10,971 bases of DNA, from positions 1-10,971 of the forward strand of contig JANXLO010000637.1 of NCBI GenBank assembly GCA_025355115.1, given 5' to 3'. Both the position numbers and the translations under genes were made by a program. Each line of letters begins with the position of its first letter. Position 1 is the first letter of the stretch. This document shows, one piece after another, positions 1 through 6,954 of the stretch. This DNA comes from Chthonomonadaceae bacterium (GTDB lineage Bacteria; Armatimonadota; Chthonomonadetes; Chthonomonadales; Chthonomonadaceae). A model generated the notes under the pieces. It had not been told where the DNA came from, ran no database searches, and was given only the letters and a program-made list of their open reading frames with translations.

Positions 1-1587
1 CCGACGGGAAGCATCTACTCGATGCCGAACGATCCGGCTCTGACGAAGCTCTCCCCCAGGCCGCTCCTGGTGAAGCTCCCGGCAGCCAACGGGGCAGGGC
101 AGCAGAAGTTCCTCTATGTCTTCTGGCATGCGGGCAACCAGTCCAACGCGGCTCTCTACTACAACGCGATGGGCACCGCCGCTCTGGCGACGCCATTCGA
201 CAACACGCAGTGGCTACTTACGGACCAGAAGCTCCCGACGCCCGGCGCACTGGTGTGGCAGAGCGATCCTGCTCCTGTCTACCGTCACATCCCCGATCCG
301 TACGGGTCAGGACAGACGCTCGACGTGATCGACGTCGTCTTCACAGGAGTGCTCAAAGGCCGGCAGACGGTCGAGACCCTGCTCTGCCGCTACAAGATCA
401 ACCGGACGAATCCGGTCAATCCCGGCGACCCGGCTGTGGGAAGTCTTACTCTGCTGCCAGTCAAGAAGGTTCTCGGCGAAGTCATGACTCGCAGCGGCAG
501 CACGAACGTCTTCCAGTCTCGGGACGGCGCATGGGAGCTGGGGACACAGGCAGAGGGCGCGCTAGGCAATGCGGAACTCCTCGGCCAGATAGCAATCTAC
601 CTGACGCCCAACGGATTGGCGAATGCGCCTGTCCTGATCAATCCCCAGGCAGCGCCGAATGGTTCGCTCGCACAGCGAGGAAGGTACGATCAGGCGTCCG
701 GCCTCATCTACTACGACTCGACACTAGGCGGGCAGATCGCGGTCGATCCGCGATCCGGTACAATCCGGTTCCCGCAGGTCGCGCCTGGACTGGCGGACAG
801 GATTCAGGTCAACTACATTCCGTTCGTCATGAGGCTCAACACCTCCCGTGACGACTCGAATATTGACCGCACGGCGCTGGCGAACTTCGGCAACCTGCCG
901 AACGCCCCGTCCCTGCGCCCGACGCCCTCGATAACATCGTCCGGCAACAACACGAGCCCGGTCGTCCTGTTCGACCGCGGTTTAAACAGCCGAGCGCTGC
1001 TCTCCTCGCCCCAGGTAGTCTTCCCGGCGGGAGCCGCGCCGACGGTAGACCGTATGTGGGTGCTCTACCGTAAGAACGATCCGAGCGGCGTGGCGAAGTC
1101 CACCATCTACTATAAGGCGATGCGTCTGATGATCAAGCTGCCGTACCCGGTGAAGCTTGGAGCGATCGGCGGCAATGGAGTGCAGAACTTCGCGAACATA
1201 ACGGTCGCCGGGAGCAATGGCCCCTACGAGATAGACTGGGTGAGGGGACGCGTCTACTTCACTGAGGCGGATGAGAACAGCACCATCACAGTGAACTACA
1301 CGTTCTACGACCCGGCATCAGGGACCACCGGGAATTCCGGCGGCCTCGTCTACCGCGTAGCATGGGGCGATGAGATCAGTAGTTCGGCGCAGCAGGGTGA
1401 TCAGACAACGCCGGAAGTGGCATTGCCCACCGACTCTGCCGTGAGCGAAGGACAGGTTGCGGCATTTAAAGATCCGTTCTTGGACAAGGTCTGGATATTC
1501 TGGAGCAGCACCCGAGCCGGCTCGACTGACCTCTACTATGAGACGATCGCGCCGCAGCTCTACCCAACTGCCAGCAATCAGCGGTAA
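1..1587 (+). CDS. 3' part of a large repeat-containing, probably secreted/surface protein (5' end outside window)
   Basis: The reading frame is open from base 1, so the ATG at 22 is probably internal and 528 residues of a longer protein are visible. No catalytic motif is recognised. What is seen is beta-strand-rich sequence with two kinds of internal repeat. One is an aromatic motif of the form W/Y-V-F/L-W/Y ... S-x-LYY, encoded at 109-174, 1048-1128 and 1483-1548 (for example VWIFWSSTRAGSTDLYY). The other is a 'D-x-x-x-G-x-I/V-x-F ... I-x-VNY' strand pair, encoded at 739-825 and 1225-1305. The first kind resembles Asp-box/BNR-like beta-propeller blades. The composition, rich in N, T, S, G and P with almost no cysteine, fits an extracellular protein. 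It ends with TAA, 30 nt before a strong hairpin. A function cannot be assigned. Candidates are a cell-surface propeller protein or a structural exoprotein. Confidence 0.75.
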   Translation, partial: PTGSIYSMPNDPALTKLSPRPLLVKLPAANGAGQQKFLYVFWHAGNQSNAALYYNAMGTAALATPFDNTQWLLTDQKLPTPGALVWQSDPAPVYRHIPDPYGSGQTLDVIDVVFTGVLKGRQTVETLLCRYKINRTNPVNPGDPAVGSLTLLPVKKVLGEVMTRSGSTNVFQSRDGAWELGTQAEGALGNAELLGQIAIYLTPNGLANAPVLINPQAAPNGSLAQRGRYDQASGLIYYDSTLGGQIAVDPRSGTIRFPQVAPGLADRIQVNYIPFVMRLNTSRDDSNIDRTALANFGNLPNAPSLRPTPSITSSGNNTSPVVLFDRGLNSRALLSSPQVVFPAGAAPTVDRMWVLYRKNDPSGVAKSTIYYKAMRLMIKLPYPVKLGAIGGNGVQNFANITVAGSNGPYEIDWVRGRVYFTEADENSTITVNYTFYDPASGTTGNSGGLVYRVAWGDEISSSAQQGDQTTPEVALPTDSAVSEGQVAAFKDPFLDKVWIFWSSTRAGSTDLYYETIAPQLYPTASNQR

Positions 1588-1617
1588 TCAGGCGGACAAC
1601 GCAGCGTGATCCATCCC

Positions 1618-1656
1618 ACGGCGGCCCCTCTCCTCATCCAGGCGAGGGGCCGCCGT
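1618..1656 (+). terminator. Perfect 13-bp GC-rich hairpin after the first gene, no T run
   Basis: Bases 1618-1630 (ACGGCGGCCCCTC) pair perfectly with 1644-1656 (GAGGGGCCGCCGT) around a 13-nt loop that can form a further CCT/AGG pairing. It begins 30 nt after the stop codon. Neither strand has a T run after the stem, so it is not a classical intrinsic terminator. It may instead be a U-less terminator, a 3'-end stabilising structure or a Rho-assisted end. Confidence 0.55.
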
Positions 1657-1813
1657 AAGGCCGAAATCATAGATAAAACGGCTGCGAAACTGGACATTCG
1701 AACAGACTGGCCATCGAAGCAGATCTGATTCCACATCCTTTCCCTAACGCATTTGCCCCGATGCGCGAGCTTCCCTGCACTGTGCGCTGCAAGCAAACGC
1801 GGGGATTTTACGA

Positions 1814-1819
1814 TATAAT
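1814..1819 (+). promoter_or_regulatory. Candidate -10 box (TATAAT) for the isomerase gene
   Basis: A perfect TATAAT hexamer lies in otherwise GC-rich intergenic DNA, about 105 nt before the TTG start at 1925. No good -35 hexamer sits 16-18 nt upstream (AAGCAA at 1791-1796), so this is tentative. Transcription from it would give a leader of about 100 nt. Confidence 0.35.
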
Positions 1820-1910
1820 AGTTCGGGCGGGATTCTGCGAAGAGCGCGCCCCGGAATGACCTAAACAATGCATCAGTCAGGATGAGCGTTCCACAGAGCG
1901 CGATGTCCGG

Positions 1911-1916
1911 AAGGAG
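1911..1916 (+). promoter_or_regulatory. Shine-Dalgarno AAGGAG that selects the TTG start
   Basis: AAGGAG lies 8 nt before the TTG at 1925. The first in-frame ATG (1952) would cut into the signal peptide and has no comparable site, so this element decides for TTG. Confidence 0.75.
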
Positions 1917-1924
1917 TTTTTCTC

Positions 1925-3079
1925 TTGAAGAGCGGATATGGGGCGGTCCTGATGGCAGCCGCCTGTGGAACGGTGTGCATGCACTCTGCCAGCGCGCAGA
2001 GCGCCAAAGAGACGAAGAAGCCTGTAGCGGCTGTGAGGCATATGCCGGCTGCGGCAAAAGCCGAGGCAGGCGGCGCAATGTCGGATACGGTGGGAACACT
2101 GGGAAGCAAGAAGTTCACCTTCGGGGAAGTGGTCGCTAAGGCGCAGAAGGAGAACCCCAACGGCTTCAATCAGACAGTGGCTCAAATGATTGGCACGGAG
2201 GGGACGAAGACGCTTTTTGGCCCTGCCGCGCACGCCAGCTACACCGTGACGAAGGCGAAGGTGATGTCCACGCTTCGTGAAAGCAGCCCCAAGCTCCTTG
2301 GCGATACACTGAGGACGATGCTGGAGTTCGAGGCGGTGGATCGGGAAGTTAAGAAGCAGAACATCGAAGTCACTCCCGCACAAGTGGATAAGCGGATCGA
2401 CCAATTTCTGAAGATGCTGCGCACTCGCGGGCAGATTCCCCAGGGCGTCACCGACGCTCAGTTCCTTCAGCAGAACAACGTCACCCGAGACACACTGCGC
2501 AAGAATTTTCAGGTGCAGGCCAAACTCTACTCACTGGTGGAAAAGGACTACATCGACAAGCGGCTTGGTCACAATGTCTCCGCTGATGATTTCTTTAAAG
2601 CCCGCCACATTCTCATCAAGGTTCCTGCACCTCTCCCCGGCCAGAGCCCAGCGGACATTAAAAAGGCAGATGATGCCGCTCTTACCAAACTGATGCAGAT
2701 ATCAGCGGATATTGAGAGCAAGAAGAAGACCTTCGAGGCGGCGGCGAAGGAGAGCAGTGAGGATGACGGGACGAAGGACATGGGCGGCGAGCTCGGCATT
2801 CAGATGCGGACGGTCTTCGTCAAGGAGTTCGAGACGGCCGCCTATCAGATGAAGCCGATGGAGATCAGTAAGCCCGTGAAATCACAGTTTGGCTACCACC
2901 TGATCCAACTGGAGCAGAGGGGCAAGGATATACCTGAGGAGGAGCGACAGACGTATCTCGACAACTTCGCGTCGGGGCAGATGCAGGTCTACCTCCGCAC
3001 CCTGATGAAAAGATATGGGGCCGTCAATAAGCTCGAGCGCCCCGCCAACCCAATGCAGATGCAGATGCCCGGTCAGTAG
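1925..3079 (+). CDS. Secreted parvulin-type peptidyl-prolyl cis-trans isomerase (PpiC/SurA/PrsA-like)
   Basis: This 384-residue protein should catalyse cis-trans isomerisation of peptidyl-proline bonds in extracytoplasmic proteins and act as a folding chaperone. Residues 1-24 form a signal peptide (Lys2, small hydrophobic core, cleavage expected at ASA|QS). An Ala/Lys-rich linker runs to about residue 55. A helical SurA-N/PrsA-like chaperone region follows at about 125-215. The rotamase domain spans about 226-332, with the family hallmarks ARHIL at 226-230, a GGELG loop at 287-291 and FGYHLIQLE at 322-330. There is no lipobox cysteine, so it is likely periplasmic or secreted rather than a PrsA-type lipoprotein. 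The tail is a short Met/Gln-rich stretch (MQMQMP). The start is TTG, supported by AAGGAG 8 nt upstream and by the intact signal peptide. It is probably transcribed alone, between the hairpins at 1618 and 3150. The class is well supported; the specific clients are unknown. Confidence 0.92.
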   Translation: MKSGYGAVLMAAACGTVCMHSASAQSAKETKKPVAAVRHMPAAAKAEAGGAMSDTVGTLGSKKFTFGEVVAKAQKENPNGFNQTVAQMIGTEGTKTLFGPAAHASYTVTKAKVMSTLRESSPKLLGDTLRTMLEFEAVDREVKKQNIEVTPAQVDKRIDQFLKMLRTRGQIPQGVTDAQFLQQNNVTRDTLRKNFQVQAKLYSLVEKDYIDKRLGHNVSADDFFKARHILIKVPAPLPGQSPADIKKADDAALTKLMQISADIESKKKTFEAAAKESSEDDGTKDMGGELGIQMRTVFVKEFETAAYQMKPMEISKPVKSQFGYHLIQLEQRGKDIPEEERQTYLDNFASGQMQVYLRTLMKRYGAVNKLERPANPMQMQMPGQ

Positions 3080-3149
3080 GCTCTGTTGGGCGATCGGTAA
3101 CCTACCAGGCGGCGTCATCGTCTGACAATTACATACTTCCGCGGAGCAC

Positions 3150-3209
3150 GCGCGGTCAGCATGAAAGAGCAGGATCTGCATTTCTATCTGACCGCGCTCT
3201 GCATTTTTT
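3150..3209 (+). terminator. Long hairpin plus T6: terminator or attenuator between isomerase and haem-protein genes
   Basis: Bases 3150-3159 (GCGCGGTCAG) pair perfectly with 3188-3197 (CTGACCGCGC). Inside are a bulged GAAA/TTTC pairing (3163-3166 with 3181-3184) and a GCAG/CTGC tip (3169-3172 with 3176-3179), so the structure is an almost continuous long hairpin. A run of six T (3204-3209) begins 6 nt after the stem. It lies 70 nt after the isomerase stop and only 21 nt before the next start codon. It could end the first transcript or attenuate read-through into the next gene. Confidence 0.65.
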
Positions 3210-3230
3210 CAAGCTAAGGAGAAACTAACA

Positions 3231-4043
3231 ATGGATGGACGCGCCCACTCCCTGAGAACAACGTGCTTGCTGCTGGGCAGCAGCGCACTGTTGCTCACTC
3301 TCCTCTTGACGCCCTCCGAAAGCCAGTCCGTAGGCAAACTGGACACCCCTCTGAAAGTCGCAATGGCACTGGACAGCGTCACGCAGCCTAGCTTTCAAGA
3401 TACCGTGATGAATTTCGGGCTTGAGAGGCTTGTGAGAACGGCAGGCGGGCACCTGGTATACAATCAACTTATCCTCTCCTCGCCCAGGGAGATGGAGTTG
3501 TTCCATGCCGCTGTTGCCTCGAATCGTGACTTCGCAGTTGGCTTTTATCACTGTCCTCACGCGACGGGTAGCGTAAATAAAACGACATCAGCGCCGAGGC
3601 CCGCGAATGAAAATACTTCTTTAAAGCTTGGATCTGAAAGCCAGAATACAGACAGGCCGGTTGCCAACGTCGCCTCTAGGAAGAGCAAGCCCAAGCTAGA
3701 TGCCCCCAATCCTGCGGACGCTATCACCCCTGTGTGCAGCAATATCCCTCAGATTATGCGCTTAAGAGGCAAAATGGCCATGGATGCTCGTTTGGAACTC
3801 TACAGTGCAATGGCTGTCGACTCGAAGAACGCGCTGCCCCAACTCCTTCTGGGCAAGGATGCGGAGGTGAGCACAAAGGACTGGTTGATGGTAATGCGAC
3901 CTGTAAGGGCTATGAAGGAATCGTGCCTTAAATGTCACCATGGAGCGAAGCTCGGCGCGACTCTGGGCGTTCTCACATTCGCTGTAAGCAAGCAGACACT
4001 AGTCGCAACCGCAGTTCCGCATCCCAAGAAGGAAAGATTCTAA
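3231..4043 (+). CDS. Exported mono-haem c-type cytochrome-like protein, Tll0287/DUF3365-like C-terminus
   Basis: The 270-residue product has a basic N-terminus and a hydrophobic segment at about 10-27, an uncleaved anchor or signal peptide. The only recognisable cofactor site is CLKCH at 232-236, the CxxCH motif for covalent haem c. The surrounding pattern (RPVRAMKESCLKCHH, then Gly-rich residues and LGVLTFAV) resembles the end of Tll0287/DUF3365 haem or sensor domains, so a periplasmic redox or ligand-sensing role is inferred. Residues about 111-165 form a polar, low-complexity linker. A second histidine/cysteine cluster (FYHCPH, 105-110) and Met175, Met182 or Met184 could offer a distal haem ligand. 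AAGGAG at 3216-3221, 9 nt before the ATG, fixes the start. Base composition is visibly more A/T-rich than the neighbours, especially in the linker. Haem attachment would need a cytochrome c maturation system elsewhere. The exact family is uncertain. Confidence 0.75.
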   Translation: MDGRAHSLRTTCLLLGSSALLLTLLLTPSESQSVGKLDTPLKVAMALDSVTQPSFQDTVMNFGLERLVRTAGGHLVYNQLILSSPREMELFHAAVASNRDFAVGFYHCPHATGSVNKTTSAPRPANENTSLKLGSESQNTDRPVANVASRKSKPKLDAPNPADAITPVCSNIPQIMRLRGKMAMDARLELYSAMAVDSKNALPQLLLGKDAEVSTKDWLMVMRPVRAMKESCLKCHHGAKLGATLGVLTFAVSKQTLVATAVPHPKKERF

Positions 4044-4171
4044 CGATCAGCCAGCTTAAGGCTAATGACCGGACGCACTCTAATCATTTCGACCTTTACA
4101 TGGGAGTCTGCAGCGAGTGAATTAAGAGTGTGATGGCGTCCGTGCGGGCGGTGTGAGCGTAAGGGAGAGGT

Positions 4172-6004
4172 ATGGAACAAGAATCTTCAGTGCTCTCCAC
4201 CTCGACCGAGACCCGGGGCCGCATTTCAGTTTCGGCATTGCGGAGGCTTTTGAGGCTCGCTTTGCCGCATAGAGGGCGCCTGCTGCTGGCGGGCGCTCTG
4301 ATGCTTGTCTCCACGGGGATATCACTCTCGCTGCCGTTGGTGGCGCGGGGAGCACTAGATAGGGTGCTGCAGACGCACGATGTAGCAACACTCGATAGGC
4401 TCGCACTGCTGCTTGTTGGGTTGGTTGTCGTCGGCTCGGTGTTCGGCTATGCCCAGTACCTCGTCGTCGCGTACGCCGGAAATCGAATCGTGCAGGAGAT
4501 GCGCGCGCGGCTCTTCGCGCACCTGCAACGTCTTCCCGTCGCCTTCTTCGACCGCACTCGCGCCGGTGATCTTACCTCACTTCTCTCCAATGATGTCAGC
4601 CTCCTTCAGCAGACCCTGACCGAAGACCTTGTTCGGCTTGCAGGCAACCTTGTCACTCTTTTTGGCGGAATCACCCTCGCCGTCGTGATCGACTGGCGGC
4701 TCACGGTCGTAGTTGTCGGACTGCTCGCCTGCGTCGTCGGAATGTTTATGGTGATGGGCCGTCGCCTCCGCAAAATGACCCGCGCTTCGCTGGATGCGCT
4801 GTCCGACGCGATGGGCGGCATCAGCGAAGCACTCTCCAACATACGACTCGTCAAGGCCTTCGCACGTGAGGAGCATGAAGACCGGCGAACGGGCGATAAG
4901 CTCGATGCCGTCTTCCACCTCAGCATGAAGAGCAGTCGGCTGGAGGGCGCGTTCGGGACCATCGCCTTCGCGGGGTTCATTCTTGTTCTCCTCGGCGTAG
5001 TATGGTACGGTGGGCGCAATGTGATGAACGGGACGCTTACCGCCGGGTCGCTGCTTGCGTTCCTGATGACGGTCACGATCATCAGTGGCCCAATGAGCTC
5101 GATCGCCATACAGTTTTCGCGGCTGCAGCGAGCGATGGGTGCCTCCGACCGGCTGTTCGCTCTGCTCGACGATGAACTGGAGCCCGCGGATGCGCCGGGC
5201 GCCGGGCCTTTCCCCGCCTCCGCTGGCAACGTAGTTTTCGATAACGTCGCGTTCGCCTACACTCACGATGCGCCTGTCCTCCGAGGCCTCAGCATCGAGT
5301 TACCCGCCGGAAAAGTCACTGCCTGCGTCGGGGCAAGCGGAGCGGGCAAGACCACACTCGCTATGTTGCTGTACCGGTTCTACGAGCCGCAGTCGGGGAA
5401 CATCACGATCGACGGAGTGCCTATCACCGCCATCCGGAGGCAGGAGCTAAGGGAGCATATAGGGATTGTGCCGCAGGAGGCGATACTGTTCAACGGGACG
5501 ATTCGCGACAATATTCGGTATGGGAAGCTGACTGCGAGCGATGCCGAGATTGAGGCAGCCGCCCGCGCTGCCAATGTTGAAGAGTTCGTGCTGCCGTTGG
5601 AGAAAGGGTACGATACAATACTCGGCGAGCGGGGAATGACGCTCTCGGGCGGGCAGAGGCAACGGGTTGCTATTGCTCGCGCCGTCCTGAAGGACCCGCG
5701 CCTGCTGATACTTGATGAGGCGACCTCGGCTCTCGACACCCGCTCCGAGATGCTGGTGCGCGAGGCGCTCGAGCGGCTAATGCGAGGCCGAACTACTCTC
5801 GTCATCGCCCATCGACTCACCACAATCCAGAGCGCAGACCAGATCATCGTGCTGGAAGGCGGGCAGGTTGTGGAAAGCGGCACCCACGCGCAACTGCTCC
5901 GCACCGACGGGCAGTATGCAGACCTTCATGGCCTTCTGCGCACTTCGCTCACGGAAGGGGAAGGCGAAGAGGCAGTTGTTGCCGTTGGGGCAGGGGAGAG
6001 GTGA
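4172..6004 (+). CDS. ABC exporter half-transporter (MsbA/LmrA-type, TMD-NBD fusion)
   Basis: This 610-residue protein has the usual length and order of a homodimeric ABC exporter. The membrane domain (about 30-315) shows six hydrophobic segments near 34-57, 77-100, 155-174, 176-196, 262-282 and 288-312. The nucleotide-binding domain (about 352-590) carries an A-loop Tyr363, Walker A GASGAGKT at 387-394, Q-loop Gln435, the signature LSGGQ at 491-495, Walker B LLILDEA at 511-517 with catalytic Glu516, the D-loop SALD at 519-522 and H-loop His547. All are intact, so it should hydrolyse ATP to export a hydrophobic substrate (lipid, drug or peptide) across the inner membrane. The substrate cannot be read from the sequence, and msbA itself is not claimed. 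It starts 128 nt after the cytochrome gene with a purine-rich AAGGGAG site at 4161-4167. Its stop overlaps the next gene's GTG by 4 nt. Confidence 0.95.
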   Translation: MEQESSVLSTSTETRGRISVSALRRLLRLALPHRGRLLLAGALMLVSTGISLSLPLVARGALDRVLQTHDVATLDRLALLLVGLVVVGSVFGYAQYLVVAYAGNRIVQEMRARLFAHLQRLPVAFFDRTRAGDLTSLLSNDVSLLQQTLTEDLVRLAGNLVTLFGGITLAVVIDWRLTVVVVGLLACVVGMFMVMGRRLRKMTRASLDALSDAMGGISEALSNIRLVKAFAREEHEDRRTGDKLDAVFHLSMKSSRLEGAFGTIAFAGFILVLLGVVWYGGRNVMNGTLTAGSLLAFLMTVTIISGPMSSIAIQFSRLQRAMGASDRLFALLDDELEPADAPGAGPFPASAGNVVFDNVAFAYTHDAPVLRGLSIELPAGKVTACVGASGAGKTTLAMLLYRFYEPQSGNITIDGVPITAIRRQELREHIGIVPQEAILFNGTIRDNIRYGKLTASDAEIEAAARAANVEEFVLPLEKGYDTILGERGMTLSGGQRQRVAIARAVLKDPRLLILDEATSALDTRSEMLVREALERLMRGRTTLVIAHRLTTIQSADQIIVLEGGQVVESGTHAQLLRTDGQYADLHGLLRTSLTEGEGEEAVVAVGAGER

Positions 6005-6954
6005 GCCTCTACCAATGCGCCCTGAACTTCAGTGAGGGGCGGCGTCCGGAAGTTATCGAGGAGATCGCCGACGCCATCCGCGCCGAGGGCGAAGTGCGTC
6101 TAATCGACTATTCAGCGGACGCCGACCACAACCGCTGCGTCATGACGATACTGGGCCGTGGCCCCGCCGTCGCCCGCGCCGTTATCGCCGCTGCTGGAGT
6201 CGCCGTGGCTCGAATTGATCTCCGCGTCCATAGCGGTGTCCATCCACGGATTGGGGCTCTGGATGTGGCGCCATTTGTGCCGCTGAAGAGAGTCAGGCAT
6301 CAGTGGATTGCCGCGCCCGAGCGCAGGGACGAAGCCGTTTTGCTGTCGGAAGCGGTAGGGAAGATGCTTGCGGAGGAGCTCGGGTTACCGGTCTACTTCT
6401 ATGAATGGTCTGCAAAGGCCGGGCGCGGCGCGGCGCTCCCGGACTTGCGGCGCGGGGGGTTCGAGGCGCTGATGTGTAAACCGCTGAATGGCGAACGCGC
6501 TCCCGACTTTGGCCCCAGCATGGGACACCCCACCGCCGGGGCGACAATCGTGGGAGCACGAGGGCCGCTCATTGCCTACAATATGGATTTGGATAGTGGG
6601 GACATCAAAATCGCCAAGGCCATTGCGCGGCGAATACGTGAAGAGCGCGACCGGCTGCCGGATCTGTCCGGCGTGAGAGCACTGGGGCTTCTCCTTTCCT
6701 CCCGGCAGACAGCGCAGGTCTCAATGAATCTCACTCTCCCCGACCGGACTTCACTGCCCGCCGTCTACGCCTTCGTCTGGAGCGAGGCGCGTCGCCTTGG
6801 CGTAAAGGTGAGGAGGAGCGAGATCATTGGGGCCATCCCGAATGCGGCGCTAGACGGGAAAGAGCCGGAGGACATCGGCTGGGAAGGCTATCGGCCTGGA
6901 CAGATTTTGGAGAATTGGGAGACGATGAACGGAAGAGTCATAGCAGGGCCATGA
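6001..6954 (+). CDS. ftcD: Glutamate formimidoyltransferase (FtcD, transferase domain only)
   Basis: The 317-residue product matches the formiminotransferase N-terminal and C-terminal subdomains of FTCD. The enzyme moves the formimino group from N-formimino-L-glutamate to tetrahydrofolate, the last step of one histidine degradation route. Hallmarks are the start CALNFSEGRR, the catalytic region GVHPRIGALDVAPFVPL at 79-95 with candidate catalytic His81 (equivalent to His82 of pig FTCD), and YNMDLDSGD near 193-201 with folate-site character. The cyclodeaminase domain of the about 540-residue bifunctional enzyme is absent, as in many bacteria where it is a separate protein. The start is GTG, overlapping the ABC transporter stop as GTGA with a purine-rich AGGGGAG just upstream, which suggests translational coupling. 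No other histidine-utilisation gene is in view. The 3' end overlaps the stop of yvcK on the other strand by 17 bp. Confidence 0.92.
   Translation: MSLYQCALNFSEGRRPEVIEEIADAIRAEGEVRLIDYSADADHNRCVMTILGRGPAVARAVIAAAGVAVARIDLRVHSGVHPRIGALDVAPFVPLKRVRHQWIAAPERRDEAVLLSEAVGKMLAEELGLPVYFYEWSAKAGRGAALPDLRRGGFEALMCKPLNGERAPDFGPSMGHPTAGATIVGARGPLIAYNMDLDSGDIKIAKAIARRIREERDRLPDLSGVRALGLLLSSRQTAQVSMNLTLPDRTSLPAVYAFVWSEARRLGVKVRRSEIIGAIPNAALDGKEPEDIGWEGYRPGQILENWETMNGRVIAGP

Larger units (their letters stand above)
1588..1924. other. 337-nt intergenic region
   Basis: No convincing gene lies here. The region holds the hairpin at 1618-1656, a TATAAT box at 1814-1819, a weak CCCCG (1756-1760)/CGGGG (1800-1804) pairing followed by ATTTTA, and the ribosome binding site of the isomerase gene. 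Minus-strand reading frames crossing it look like chance: they have no ribosome binding site and run antisense into the isomerase gene. Confidence 0.6.

Noticed and set aside
1578..2404. Minus-strand frames across the isomerase gene start and the preceding gap
   Set aside because: No start signals, Cys/Arg/His-rich chance composition, and antisense to a well-supported gene.
4095..4123. TTTACA with TGAATT as a promoter for the ABC transporter gene
   Set aside because: The -10 match is poor, so it is not reported as a promoter.
4577..5266. Long minus-strand frames opposite the ABC transporter
   Set aside because: They are antisense shadows of a clearly conserved gene, with no ribosome site or recognisable protein features.
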